Positions 9,122 through 18,324 of a stretch of DNA of 64,000 bases are shown here, in pieces; within the stretch, counting starts at the first letter, position 1, and each line of letters starts with the position of its first letter. The stretch spans positions 60,971-124,970 of the forward strand of contig NZ_KB908326.1 in NCBI RefSeq assembly GCF_000382385.1. Reading direction: 5' to 3'. A model generated the notes under the pieces. That model was not told where the DNA came from and did no database searches. It was given only the letters and a program-made list of their open reading frames with translations. A program made the translations under genes and the position numbers. The stretch comes from Segatella maculosa DSM 19339 = JCM 15638 (lineage in GTDB: Bacteria; Bacteroidota; Bacteroidia; Bacteroidales; Bacteroidaceae).

Positions 9122-9739
9122 ATGAAAGAAAAAGACATTATATTGGCAGCACGCGTCATCAGCATGGTATTCACACCGTTCTACCTGCCCATAGTGGGCC
9201 TTGCTGCGTTGTTTCTCTTCAGCTATTTGGGTCTCATGCCATGGGGATACAAACTCACGGTGCTGGGTCTTGTCTATCTGTTCACCATACTTTTGCCCAC
9301 TTTTTTAATACGTCTTTACCGCCATTATCAAGGATGGAAGCCGTTCGACCTTATTGTTCGGGAGCGAAGAATGGTGCCTTATGTCATCTCTATCGTGTGC
9401 TATTCAGTGTGCTACTACCTTATGAGCATGGCTCATATCCCTCATTTCATGGGCAGTATCCTTGTGGCTGCCGTGTTGATACAGGTAGTTTGTGCCCTCA
9501 TCAACACGTGGTGGAAGGTCTCAGTGCATGAAGCTGCCATCGGAGGTGTGACAGGTGCGCTGCTTGCCTTTGCCATTATCTTCACCTTCGACCCCATTTG
9601 GTGGTTCTGTCTGACCCTTTTTCTCTCGGGAATTGTGGGCACCAGTCGCATGATGTTACGTCAACACTCGCTCTCACAGATAGTGATCGGGTGGTTCATC
9701 GGCTGCGTTCTCGCCTTTCTGACAATCGCCATGGTATAG
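9122..9739 (+). CDS. PAP2-like membrane protein with an altered catalytic triad
   Basis: 205 residues and about six hydrophobic segments; an integral membrane protein. The C-terminal half follows the PAP2 phosphatase pattern: a PSGH-like motif is reduced to KVSVHEAAIGG (His136), and the third motif SR-x5-H-x3-D reads SRMMLRQHSLSQ, with Ser175, Arg176 and His182 kept but Gln186 in place of the usual Asp. Known PAP2 enzymes dephosphorylate lipid phosphates such as undecaprenyl pyrophosphate. The Asp-to-Gln change and the weak PSGH motif make normal catalysis uncertain. It stands 45 bp upstream of purE on the same strand. Confidence 0.7.
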   Translation: MKEKDIILAARVISMVFTPFYLPIVGLAALFLFSYLGLMPWGYKLTVLGLVYLFTILLPTFLIRLYRHYQGWKPFDLIVRERRMVPYVISIVCYSVCYYLMSMAHIPHFMGSILVAAVLIQVVCALINTWWKVSVHEAAIGGVTGALLAFAIIFTFDPIWWFCLTLFLSGIVGTSRMMLRQHSLSQIVIGWFIGCVLAFLTIAMV

Positions 9740-9784
9740 AAAATCAATAAAAGTAAACAATAAACTCATCAAAACAATACAATT

Positions 9785-10291
9785 ATGACACCTATCATCA
9801 GTATCATTATGGGCAGCACAAGCGACATGCCTGTTATGGAAAAGGCCTGTAAATGGCTCAACGATAATGCTATTCCGTTTGAAGTGAACGCACTTTCTGC
9901 CCACCGTACGCCCGAAGCCGTAGAGACTTTCGCCCGCAATGCCAAGCAAAGAGGCATTAAAGTCATTATTGCTGCGGCCGGAATGTCGGCTGCCTTGCCC
10001 GGCGTTATCGCTGCTTCTACGCCGCTTCCTGTCATCGGTGTGCCCATCAAAGGCATGCTCGACGGACTCGATGCCATGCTTTCTATCATTCAAATGCCGC
10101 CGGGTATCCCCGTTGCAACAGTGGGAGTGAACGCCGCACAGAATGCTGCTATCCTCGCAACTCAGATGATTGCTCTCACAGATGAGGCCATTGCAGCCAA
10201 GATCGACGCTTGGAAAGCAGTCTTAGGTGATAAGATTGAACAGGCAAATGAGAAGCTGAAGGCAGTGAAATACGAGTATAAGTGTAATTAG
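9785..10291 (+). CDS. purE: N5-carboxyaminoimidazole ribonucleotide mutase
   Basis: 168 residues, normal for class I PurE. The substrate-binding segments are IIMGSTSDMPVMEKA near the N terminus, SAHRTPEAVETFA around residue 40, and IIAAAGMSAALPGV followed by PVIGVPIKG. The His in SAHRTP is the catalytic acid/base. It rearranges N5-CAIR to CAIR in purine synthesis. purK is not nearby. ispG begins 26 bp downstream on the same strand, so the two are probably co-transcribed. Confidence 0.96.
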   Translation: MTPIISIIMGSTSDMPVMEKACKWLNDNAIPFEVNALSAHRTPEAVETFARNAKQRGIKVIIAAAGMSAALPGVIAASTPLPVIGVPIKGMLDGLDAMLSIIQMPPGIPVATVGVNAAQNAAILATQMIALTDEAIAAKIDAWKAVLGDKIEQANEKLKAVKYEYKCN

Positions 10292-10317
10292 AGCGGCCGT
10301 AGCAAGCTACCAATCTT

Positions 10318-12177
10318 ATGAATATCGACTTATTTCAATACAAACGACGGGAAACAATCACCGTGCATGTGGGTGCCATTGATATGGGGAGTGAGTTCCC
10401 CATACGCGTGCAAAGCATGACAACCACCAACACCAACGACACGGAAGCATGCGTCCGACAAGCCGAAGAGATTATCGAAGCGGGCGGAGAACTGGTGCGT
10501 TTGACTACACAAGGCACGCGCGAAGCCGAAAATCTGAAGCATATCAATGCGCAACTGCGTGCTGATGGCTATCAAACACCATTGGTTGCCGACGTTCATT
10601 TCAACCCGAATGTGGCCGATGTTGCTGCACTTTACGCCGAGAAAGTACGTATTAATCCGGGCAATTACGTTGATCCTGCCCGCAAATTCATCGTGCATGA
10701 GTACACCGATGAGGCCTATGCTGCGGAGTTAAACAAGATAAATGACCGCTTTGTTCCATTCCTTAACATCTGTAAAGCCAACCATACTGCGGTGCGAATT
10801 GGCGTAAATCACGGCAGTTTAAGCGACAGAATACGCAACCGTTACGGCGATACACCCGCGGGAATCGTGGAGAGTTGCATGGAATTCTTACGCATTTGCA
10901 AACGCGAATCCTTTGATAATGTGGTCATATCTATCAAGTCATCGAACACCGTTATCATGGTTCTTGCAGTGCGATTGCTGGTAGATCGCATGGCAAAAGA
11001 GGGCATAAAGTACCCGCTACATCTGGGCGTTACCGAGGCAGGAGAGGGAGAAGATGGACGCATAAAGAGTGCTGTTGGCATCGGAGCGCTGCTGGCTGAC
11101 GGCATTGGAGACACCATTCGGGTGAGCCTAAGCGAGGAACCTGCAGCCGAAATCCCTGTTGCCCGTCATCTTGTTGAGTACATCGGGCGACGCGAAGGCC
11201 ACCTTCTTGTGCCCGGAACGCAGGCAAAAGACTTCAATTGGTTGCAGCCCGAACGCCGCTTCACCCGTGCCGTTTGTGGCATAGGTGGCAGCAATGTGCC
11301 CGTTGTCATCGCTTCTTCGCCGAGCGGAAACAAGCAGGAAGCAGACTATATCTACGTAGGTCAGGAGCTGAAAGAACGTAAGAAAGGATGCAAATACATT
11401 CTCGATTACGACCAATATATGGCACTTAACGACACAACAAACGTCTATCCTATCTTCCCAGTGACCGCAATTCCGTTCATAGGTATGGTGAAAGCCGACC
11501 TAAAATTCCTTGTTTTGCAATTCGGAGCACCAACAGATGAATATCTTACCTGCCTTAAACTGCACCCCGAAATCGTGGTCGTTTGCACGAGTAATCATCA
11601 AAACAAAACGGCAGAACAGCGGGCCTTGGTGCACGAAATGTGGGAGAACGGTGTTCATAATCCCGTCATCTTCGCCCAAATGTATCGGCACACAGCGGCC
11701 GAAAAGAGCGATTTCCAACTCGAAGCGGCAGCAGACATGGGCGCATTAATGATTGATGGACTCACCGACGGACTGTGGTTGATGAACGATGGCGACCTCT
11801 CTCAAAGCGTCATCACCGACACTTCGTTCGGCATTTTGCAGGCAGCTCGCCTCCGAACCAGCAAGACCGAATACATCAGTTGCCCCGGTTGCGGGCGCAC
11901 GCTCTATGAACTTCGCGAGACAATTGCCCGCATTCGCGAAGCTACCAAGGACATGAAAGGACTCAAAATAGGTATTATGGGCTGTATAGTCAACGGCCCC
12001 GGCGAGATGGCCGACGCCGATTATGGTTACGTAGGCGCAGGAATCAACCGCGTAAGTCTATACAGAAAACAGGTTTGTGTGGAGAAAAACATTCCACAAG
12101 AAGTGGCCGTAGAGCACTTGTTGGCCCTCATTCGGAAAGACAGAGCCCAAAATAAACAAGGAACGCCTGCCGAATAA
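10318..12177 (+). CDS. ispG: 4-hydroxy-3-methylbut-2-en-1-yl diphosphate synthase, long form
   Basis: 619 residues, much longer than the ~370-residue proteobacterial enzyme. The N-terminal TIM barrel starts with IRVQSMTTTNTNDTEACV. The insertion domain found in Bacteroidetes, Chlamydiae and plants occupies the middle. The C-terminal reductase part carries the iron-sulfur cysteines in CPGCGRTLYEL and IMGCIVNGPGEMADADYG. It converts MEcPP to HMBPP in the non-mevalonate isoprenoid pathway, using a 4Fe-4S cluster and reduced carrier. The start at 10318 is the first ATG of the frame and leads directly into the conserved region. Confidence 0.97.
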   Translation: MNIDLFQYKRRETITVHVGAIDMGSEFPIRVQSMTTTNTNDTEACVRQAEEIIEAGGELVRLTTQGTREAENLKHINAQLRADGYQTPLVADVHFNPNVADVAALYAEKVRINPGNYVDPARKFIVHEYTDEAYAAELNKINDRFVPFLNICKANHTAVRIGVNHGSLSDRIRNRYGDTPAGIVESCMEFLRICKRESFDNVVISIKSSNTVIMVLAVRLLVDRMAKEGIKYPLHLGVTEAGEGEDGRIKSAVGIGALLADGIGDTIRVSLSEEPAAEIPVARHLVEYIGRREGHLLVPGTQAKDFNWLQPERRFTRAVCGIGGSNVPVVIASSPSGNKQEADYIYVGQELKERKKGCKYILDYDQYMALNDTTNVYPIFPVTAIPFIGMVKADLKFLVLQFGAPTDEYLTCLKLHPEIVVVCTSNHQNKTAEQRALVHEMWENGVHNPVIFAQMYRHTAAEKSDFQLEAAADMGALMIDGLTDGLWLMNDGDLSQSVITDTSFGILQAARLRTSKTEYISCPGCGRTLYELRETIARIREATKDMKGLKIGIMGCIVNGPGEMADADYGYVGAGINRVSLYRKQVCVEKNIPQEVAVEHLLALIRKDRAQNKQGTPAE

Positions 12178-12223
12178 AAGGCCTAAACCCATCATTTTTA
12201 TTGTTCATCAAAACGAAACAAAC

Positions 12224-13180
12224 ATGTACACAGCTGACGTTTCTCGCTATACACACGACATTTACCGTCGTTGCGGCACGAGTGGTATCTTGCTACCGAA
12301 GCTTTCTTTGGGCTTTTGGCACAACTTCGGAGCCATTGATTCCTATGAAAGAAGCCGCCAAATTGCCCATTATGCCTTCGATCATGGCATCATTCATTTC
12401 GATTTGGCCAACAACTATGGACCTCCAAATGGCTCAGCCGAAGAGACAATGGGACGTTTGATGGACGACAGTTTCAGGCCTTATCGCGACGAACTCTTCA
12501 TCGCTACGAAGGCAGGATACGACATGTGGCCCGGTCCATACGGTAATTGGGGCTCGCGAAAGCACCTCATGGCGAGCCTTGAACAAAGTCTTCAGCGAAT
12601 GCATCTCGACTATGTAGACCTCTTTTACAGCCACCGTTTCGACCCGAACACGCCCATGGAAGAGACGTTGCAGGCCATGGTAGACATCGTTAAACAGGGA
12701 AAAGCGCGTTATTTAGGCATCAGTCGTTGGCCATTGAAAGCGTTTGAATTTGCAAACCAATTCTTGTCGCAACGCGATGTACCCCTGCTGATCTATCAAG
12801 GAAGGCTCAATATGCTTGACAAGGAGGTCATCGACAACGGTATTCTCGACTATTGCAAACATAAAAACATTGGTTTTATCGGCTTTTCTCCATTGGCTCA
12901 AGGTCTACTCACTGACCGTTACCTGCATGGAAACATACCTACTGACAGCAGAATGGCCAAGGAAAAGTTCTTAAAGCACGACGCATTGACACCAGAATTG
13001 CTGCATCAATTGCACGAATGGAACAAGGAAGCCACTGAAAACGGACTTTCCTTGGCCGAAAGAGCCCTTGATTGGGTGCTTGAACAAGAAGGAGTGACAA
13101 GCGTCATCGTAGGTGCCAGTTCGGTAGAACAGCTTGAAAAGAATATGAAAGCAGCTTATAACCGTCAAAATAAGGATTAG
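12224..13180 (+). CDS. aldo/keto reductase, YghZ/glyceraldehyde-3-phosphate reductase-like
   Basis: 318 residues with the aldo/keto reductase barrel. The catalytic Tyr is in HFDLANNYGPPNGSAEE, the Lys in IATKAGYDMWPGPYG, and the conserved His in YVDLFYSHRFDPNTPMEE. The glycine/Ser NADPH-binding end is GVTSVIVGASSVEQL. The insert MWPGPYGNWGSRK is typical of the AKR14 (YghZ) branch, which reduces L-glyceraldehyde 3-phosphate and methylglyoxal; substrate use here is inferred from family only. It starts 46 bp after ispG on the same strand and may be the last gene of that transcript. Confidence 0.9.
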   Translation: MYTADVSRYTHDIYRRCGTSGILLPKLSLGFWHNFGAIDSYERSRQIAHYAFDHGIIHFDLANNYGPPNGSAEETMGRLMDDSFRPYRDELFIATKAGYDMWPGPYGNWGSRKHLMASLEQSLQRMHLDYVDLFYSHRFDPNTPMEETLQAMVDIVKQGKARYLGISRWPLKAFEFANQFLSQRDVPLLIYQGRLNMLDKEVIDNGILDYCKHKNIGFIGFSPLAQGLLTDRYLHGNIPTDSRMAKEKFLKHDALTPELLHQLHEWNKEATENGLSLAERALDWVLEQEGVTSVIVGASSVEQLEKNMKAAYNRQNKD

Positions 13181-13208
13181 TTTGCGTTTCAATGATTGTT
13201 ACTCGGTA

Positions 13209-13302
13209 TGTAGGGACGCACGGTTCGTGCGTCCGCTCAAGGGGAATAATAAATAAATACATAAGATTAATAGAACGGACGCGCGGCTCGTGCGTCCCTA
13301 CA
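13209..13302. repeat. REP/BIME-like module (94 bp)
   Basis: TGTAGGGACGCACGG/TTCGTGCGTCC at the left and an inverted right arm ending GTGCGTCCCTACA. The interior is AT-rich. This is the short (94-bp) version also seen at 22732 and 24127. It lies just after the aldo/keto reductase gene within the gene-free interval 13181-13530. Confidence 0.92.
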
Positions 13303-13343
13303 TGCAGTCAATTGGAAATCAACGACTTGCATCTTACTTTTTA

Positions 13344-13427
13344 ATATTACCCATTTTGCGCGCTAAAATGGGTCATATTAGCGTGTAATATGGCTGAAAT
13401 TACACGGCAAAATGGCTGAGATTAAAT
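13344..13427. repeat. family 2 palindromic short-unit array
   Basis: Contains CCCATTTTGCGCGCTAAAAT followed by GGGT, a hairpin of its own, then units ATATGGCTGAAATTACACG and GCAAAATGGCTGAGATTA. It belongs to the family at 22.9, 30.9, 43.3 and 59.7 kb. It lies 42 bp from a REP/BIME-like module, the usual arrangement in this window. Confidence 0.85.
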
Positions 13428-13530
13428 CACAAGATGAATGAAACAAAAAAGCGGGATAAATTTGGTTACAATCCAATAGGAACCCATAAACCACTCCATC
13501 TCCATTCATTAGAATGGAAAAAACGGGTGT

Positions 13531-16194
13531 TCAGGCTTTCCCGTTCAATATTTTTTTGATGTCGTTGAGCTTGTTAAGGGCCTCAACGGGCGTGAGATTG
13601 TTCACATCGAGGCCGAGGATTTCGTCGCGAATCTGCTCCAATACAGGGTCATCAAGACGGAAAAAGCTCAGTTCCATGCCCTCTCTGTGTTCTGCTATCT
13701 TGGCTGTATTAGGCTTTCCTGCACGTCCTACGCCGGCATTATCGGCCTCCAATTCCTTCAATATCACGTTGGCTCGCTTCACTATCGAGCGTGGCATGCC
13801 CGCAATCTCAGCCACATGAATGCCGAAACTATGTTCGCTGCCACCTTTCATCAGCTTGCGCAGGAAGATAATCTTGCCATCTACCTCTTTCACGCTCACG
13901 TTGTAATTTTTAATGCGATGGAAATTCTTTTCCATCTCATTGAGTTCGTGATAGTGTGTGGCAAAAAGTGTGCGTGCACGTGCCTTAGGTTGTTCGTGAA
14001 GATACTCCACAATAGCCCACGCAATGCTGATACCATCGTAGGTACTTGTGCCTCTTCCCAACTCATCGAACAGCACAAGACTCTTTGAAGACACGTTGTT
14101 AAGAATGTTAGAAGCCTCAGTCATCTCGACCATAAACGTGGATTCGCCCAACGAAATGTTGTCGCTGGCTCCTACGCGCGTGAATATTTTGTCCACAAGT
14201 CCGATGTTTGCCCGCTCAGCAGGGACGAAACAACCCACTTGGGCCAGCAAAACAATAAGGGCTGTTTGGCGAAGTAACGCCGATTTTCCAGCCATATTAG
14301 GCCCTGTTATCATCATCACTTGCTGCTTTTCCGTGTCAAGATAGACGTCATTGGGCACATAACGCTCGCCCAAAGGCAGCTGGGTTTCAATCACAGGATG
14401 GCGACCTTGACGGATATCTATCACCTCGCTGTCGTCTATGACAGGTCGGATATAACCGTTATCTTCAGACGTTTTGGCGAAACTCAGCAGACAATCGATG
14501 CGTGCCAACAGGTTTGCATTGATTTGAATCTGCGGAATGAAGTCTTGCATGGCCAATATCAGCTCACTGAACAGGCGTGCTTCTAACGCAAGAATCTTCT
14601 CGTCGGCGCCAAGTATCTTGTCTTCGTATTCTTTAAGCTCTTGTGTGATGTACCGTTCGGCCTGCGCCAGCGTCTGTTTACGTACCCATGTGTTGGGAAC
14701 CTTGCTTTTAAAGGTGTTACGTACCTCAAGATAATAGCCGAAAACATTGTTATAACCCACTTTTAAGCTTGTTATTCCCGTCTTTTCTGCCTCTCTTTCC
14801 TGAATATTCAGCACGTAATCCTTACTGTTTTTGCTTAAAGCACGCAGCTCATCCAGCTCTTCATTACAGCCATCGGCTATGACATCGCCCTTCGCAATCA
14901 GCTGTGGAGGGTCGGGTTGTATCTCTTTTTCGATGCGATTCTTGATGCTTTCGCAGAGGTTCAGCTGCTCTCCTATGCGCTTCAAAGCCTCATTTTCGGC
15001 ATAAAGACAAGCCTCTTTGATGGGCCTAACAGCGTCAAGTGCATTCCTTAACTGAACCACTTCGCGCGGCGAAACACGTCCAACTGCCACCTTAGATATA
15101 ATGCGTTCGAGGTCTCCCACACGGTGAAGTTGCTCGTTAATAAGCTGCCTGAACTCCGGTTTTTGGAAGAAATAGTCGACGATATCCAGCCGTTCTGTGA
15201 TGGGAAATACGTCTTTTAAGGGGAAAACAAGCCAGCGCCTGAGCATTCGACCGCCCATAGCTGTGACCGTTTTATCAATGACATTGAGCAGTGAACTGCC
15301 TTCTTCTTGCATCGGAGATACCAGTTCTAACGAACGAATTGTAAAGCGATCGAGGCGCACATACTTCTCTTCTTCGATGCGAGATAGCGAAGTGATGTGG
15401 TTAATATGTGTGTGTTGGGTCAGTTCAAGATACTGCAATACGGCTCCACTTGCAATGATTCCGTTCTTCAAATGGTCTACACCAAAGCCTTTGAGCGACT
15501 TTGTTCCGAAATGTTTCAGCAGTTTTTGGCGTGCACTTTGGTCGGAAAAAACCCAGTCATCCATCTCAAACACGCAGTATTTTGTACCAAAAAAGCGTTC
15601 AAAATCCTTTTTATGCTCGCGGTTGTAGAGCACTTCTTTGGGCTGAAAGTTGCCCAACATCTTCTCAACATAGTCGTATGAGCCTTCTCCGGTGAGGAAT
15701 TCTCCCGTCGAAATGTCCAAGAAACTCACGCCGCAAGAAGCCTTTCCGAAGTGCACGGCAGCCAGAAAATTGTTCTCTTTGTAGTTCAATACGGTGTCAG
15801 TCATGGCTACTCCGGGCGTCACAAGCTCTGTAATGCCACGCTTAACCATCTTATCCATCTCCGTAAGACCCTTCTTTCCCTTGATTTGTTCACGCTTTTT
15901 TTTCGGGTCTTCCAGCTGATCACAGATGGCAACACGCTTGCCGGCACGAATCAGTTTAGGCAGATAAGTGTCCAAGGCATGGTGAGGAAATCCCGCCATC
16001 TCCACTGAATTCTCAGCAGAATTATTACGTTTGGTCAGCGTGATGCCCAAGATGCCCGCCGAAACTACGGCATCTTCACCATAAGTTTCATAGAAATCGC
16101 CACAACGAAACAGCATCAATGCACCGGGATGCTTGGCTTTCATCGAGAAAAACTGCTTCATCATGGGCGTCAGGCCCTTATCGTTTGCTGCCAT
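13531..16194 (-). CDS. mutS: DNA mismatch repair protein MutS
   Basis: 887 residues, complete. The mismatch-recognition domain starts with [28 protein letters not shown], which includes the Phe/Glu mismatch-binding pair (FYE). The ATPase domain has Walker [14 protein letters not shown] near residue 625, the Walker B region [16 protein letters not shown] and the signature [14 protein letters not shown]. The C terminus carries the [21 protein letters not shown] tail used in dimer contacts. It recognises base mismatches and recruits MutL, which is not in the window. It converges on the aldo/keto reductase gene across a repeat-filled gap. Confidence 0.98.
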   Translation of the reverse strand: MAANDKGLTPMMKQFFSMKAKHPGALMLFRCGDFYETYGEDAVVSAGILGITLTKRNNSAENSVEMAGFPHHALDTYLPKLIRAGKRVAICDQLEDPKKKREQIKGKKGLTEMDKMVKRGITELVTPGVAMTDTVLNYKENNFLAAVHFGKASCGVSFLDISTGEFLTGEGSYDYVEKMLGNFQPKEVLYNREHKKDFERFFGTKYCVFEMDDWVFSDQSARQKLLKHFGTKSLKGFGVDHLKNGIIASGAVLQYLELTQHTHINHITSLSRIEEEKYVRLDRFTIRSLELVSPMQEEGSSLLNVIDKTVTAMGGRMLRRWLVFPLKDVFPITERLDIVDYFFQKPEFRQLINEQLHRVGDLERIISKVAVGRVSPREVVQLRNALDAVRPIKEACLYAENEALKRIGEQLNLCESIKNRIEKEIQPDPPQLIAKGDVIADGCNEELDELRALSKNSKDYVLNIQEREAEKTGITSLKVGYNNVFGYYLEVRNTFKSKVPNTWVRKQTLAQAERYITQELKEYEDKILGADEKILALEARLFSELILAMQDFIPQIQINANLLARIDCLLSFAKTSEDNGYIRPVIDDSEVIDIRQGRHPVIETQLPLGERYVPNDVYLDTEKQQVMMITGPNMAGKSALLRQTALIVLLAQVGCFVPAERANIGLVDKIFTRVGASDNISLGESTFMVEMTEASNILNNVSSKSLVLFDELGRGTSTYDGISIAWAIVEYLHEQPKARARTLFATHYHELNEMEKNFHRIKNYNVSVKEVDGKIIFLRKLMKGGSEHSFGIHVAEIAGMPRSIVKRANVILKELEADNAGVGRAGKPNTAKIAEHREGMELSFFRLDDPVLEQIRDEILGLDVNNLTPVEALNKLNDIKKILNGKA

Positions 16195-16311
16195 AATCTA
16201 TCGCGTAATGATTGAATTCCATTGAATGTACAAAATTACTGAAATTCAATTGAAAGGGAATATAATTTAGGAAGCGTTAACGATTGATGGTCTTTTGAAG
16301 ATTGAAGTCAT

Positions 16312-16629
16312 TCAACCAACGACCATTGCAAACCTTAAACCTAACGCATTGGCTATTTGTAGGAAGGTAGATAGTTGCATATCGCTGTTACCTCGCTCGA
16401 TTTGCGAGATATATTCCCGTTTTTTTCCTATCTTTTCTGCCAATTGTTGCTGTGTAAGTTTTTGTGCTTTACGTTGCTCTCTCAGCAGTTCGGCATAGTA
16501 ATAAGTATTGGCACGCGCTTCAAAATCCTTTCGTTTAGGTGTTCCTTCCACGCCATATTTCTTATTAAAATGCGCACTTGAAGTTCGCAACTTAGCCAAT
16601 TTGTCTCTATTTAATGTTATCATTATCAT
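16312..16629 (-). CDS. HigA-type antitoxin, XRE helix-turn-helix
   Basis: 105 residues. The C-terminal half is an XRE-type helix-turn-helix: LREQRKAQKLTQQQLAEKIG, then KKREYISQIERGNSDMQLST, the standard five-helix pattern. The N-terminal part is variable and may hold the toxin contact. Its ATG overlaps the stop of the upstream toxin gene by 4 bp, so the two are translationally coupled in toxin-first order, as in HigBA. It should neutralise the toxin and repress the operon, probably through the 9-bp inverted repeat at 17011-17032. Confidence 0.88.
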   Translation of the reverse strand: MIMITLNRDKLAKLRTSSAHFNKKYGVEGTPKRKDFEARANTYYYAELLREQRKAQKLTQQQLAEKIGKKREYISQIERGNSDMQLSTFLQIANALGLRFAMVVG

Positions 16630-16973
16630 TCCTCCATATAGTTTTTAATTATTTTTTCAGCTTTCTTTATTTCGCTTTTATATTGCTTTTTATCTTTCTT
16701 TTGAAAAGAATTCAAATACAAAACACATGAACATTGATTAAAACTTTCAGCATCTATTGCAAAGAGAATAGTACGATATTCATTACTTCCCATTGATATT
16801 CGTGCCTCATAGAAGTCACTTCCTTCCAGCTTCTTAACGAACTTACTATTTACAACAGGCTGTGTTCTTATTATATGTGACACATAATCAAACTTTTCTT
16901 GAAGCTTTTTATCCAACTTCTTATAGTAAGTTTCGTACGATTCAGAGTAGAATATTTCCCTTAATTGTTCCAT
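16626..16973 (-). CDS. HigB/RelE-family toxin
   Basis: 115 residues, basic and Lys-rich. The body fits the RelE/HigB (phage Gp49-like) fold: KKLDKKLQEKFDYVSHII as N-terminal helices, then FYEARISMGSNEYRTILFAI as the central sheet and VLYLNSFQKKDKKQYKSEI with the basic residues expected at the active site. Members cleave mRNA on the ribosome. The gene is first in a two-gene operon with a 4-bp overlap with the antitoxin. Its AT content is higher than that of neighbouring core genes, consistent with acquisition, although TA modules are often AT-rich. Confidence 0.87.
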   Translation of the reverse strand: MEQLREIFYSESYETYYKKLDKKLQEKFDYVSHIIRTQPVVNSKFVKKLEGSDFYEARISMGSNEYRTILFAIDAESFNQCSCVLYLNSFQKKDKKQYKSEIKKAEKIIKNYMEE

Positions 16974-16975
16974 TG

Positions 16976-17032
16976 CAAAAGTAAATAATTCATTTTATAT
17001 CTCAAAACAATATGGAATATATTTATTCCATA
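16976..17032 (-). promoter_or_regulatory. higBA promoter and candidate operator
   Basis: On the minus strand TACTTTTG (16976-16983) fits the TAnnTTTG -7 element and ends 3 nt before the toxin ATG, implying a very short leader or none. Upstream, TATGGAATA (17011-17019) and TATTCCATA (17024-17032) form a perfect 9-bp inverted repeat with a 4-bp spacer, in the position expected for autoregulation by the XRE antitoxin. Confidence 0.6.
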
Positions 17033-17239
17033 ATTATACTATTCTTTTATTTGTTTATCATTTAAAATTAGACAACAGGATGTGAGATTACAAAGTTACG
17101 GAAACTTAATCAAAACGATATAGGAATTATAAAGCATTAACTATAGCTTTATATGTATTTTTAGAAAGATACGCCCGACGCTTTATTCTTTTTATACTTT
17201 AATATTTTAAAAGAAAGAAAATAAAAGAGTAAGAATAAT

Positions 17240-17575
17240 GAGTGTGGATATGTCGATAAAAAGTCAAGGAATAATTTGCTTGTTTCATTATCAACATCAA
17301 ATAAGCGGTTATCAACGCTATTATTGATAATTTTTCAATGAATATCAATGGCATATATAGCTTTTCCACTTAAACGACGGAATAGGTATGATTTGATAAG
17401 TTGATAAATATTTCAATGCTGAAAACGTGGAAAAGCAAAAGGAAACTGCTGTATAAGAGAGTTGATATCCACGAGATTTATGGGGTAGGGGGGAAGGTTG
17501 TGAATAACAATCAAGTTATAAACAAGATTATCTATGCTTTTTCAGCAGGCTTATCAACACTTATTGTGGATAAAT
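17240..17575. other. oriC: candidate chromosomal replication origin (DnaA-box cluster)
   Basis: Within the AT-rich gene-free block 16974-17644 there is a dense cluster of DnaA-box-like 9-mers. On the minus strand there is a perfect TTATCCACA (17565-17573) and a TTATTCACA (17499-17507). TTATCAACA occurs at 17288-17296 and 17551-17559, TTATCAACG at 17309-17317. TGTGGATAT and TGTCGATAA abut at 17243-17259. The flank at about 17160-17235 is very AT-rich, suitable for unwinding. All CDS to the right up to 33.5 kb run away from this point, and mutS/higBA run away to the left. dnaA is not here; in many Bacteroidetes it is not adjacent to the origin. Confidence 0.65.
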
Positions 17576-17600
17576 ATTTGTGATTATGAAAATAAATATA

Positions 17601-17608
17601 TATTTTTG
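17601..17608 (+). promoter_or_regulatory. -7 element of the DUF4254-GT9 transcript
   Basis: TATTTTTG matches TAnnTTTG, 36 bp before the DUF4254 start and immediately right of the DnaA-box cluster. Confidence 0.6.
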
Positions 17609-17644
17609 CAGTATTAACCTAAGTGTAAAATAGATAGTAATTAT

Positions 17645-18247
17645 ATGTCTTTCACACAACATTGCAACAAGATATTCAATCAAGCCATTGGTGATTATCA
17701 CGTAAAAGACGACATCAATGCCCCTATTTGTAACCCTTTTAAAGAGGGAACCATTGAAAATCGCCTCTATCTGAAGTGTTGGATAGATACCGTTCAGTGG
17801 CATTTTGAAGACATAATCCGCGATCCCGGGATTGTTCCTGCAGAGGCTTTGACTCTCAAAAGACGCATCGATAAGAGCAATCAAGACCGAACTGACTTGG
17901 TAGAACAGATTGATTCGTATTTCAGAGACTTATATAAAGAGGTGAAAGTTCAGCCAAATGCACGCATCAATACGGAGAGTCCGGCTTGGGCAGTGGACCG
18001 TTTGAGCATTCTTGCCTTGAAGATTTATCACATGAAAGAGCAGGCTGATCGTACTGATGCCACAGCCGAACACATTGAAAAGTGCAAGGCTAAGCTGGCT
18101 GTTCTCATGGAGCAGCAGGTTGATTTAAGTACGGCCATCGACCAACTGCTTGAGGATATTGCGGCAGGCAGGAAATATATGAAGGTATATCGACAGATGA
18201 AGATGTATAACGATGCCGATACGAACCCTGTGTTATATAAGAAATAG
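17645..18247 (+). CDS. DUF4254 family protein
   Basis: 200 residues, cytoplasmic, largely helical. It matches the DUF4254 pattern: an N-terminal block FTQHCNKIFNQAIGDYHVKD, a central IENRLYLKCWIDTVQWHFED and RIDKSNQDRTDLVEQIDSYF, then NTESPAWAVDRLSILALKIY. Function is unknown. It is commonly found directly upstream of a GT9 heptosyltransferase-like gene in Bacteroidetes, as here (77-bp gap), which suggests a link to lipopolysaccharide or surface glycan assembly; that link is inference from context. Confidence 0.85.
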   Translation: MSFTQHCNKIFNQAIGDYHVKDDINAPICNPFKEGTIENRLYLKCWIDTVQWHFEDIIRDPGIVPAEALTLKRRIDKSNQDRTDLVEQIDSYFRDLYKEVKVQPNARINTESPAWAVDRLSILALKIYHMKEQADRTDATAEHIEKCKAKLAVLMEQQVDLSTAIDQLLEDIAAGRKYMKVYRQMKMYNDADTNPVLYKK

Positions 18248-18324
18248 GAGGTAGAAACATAGCCGAAACATTGATATGTTAATCCAATCACCCTGCAACA
18301 TGTAGGAAGTAGGGGTCTGATACG

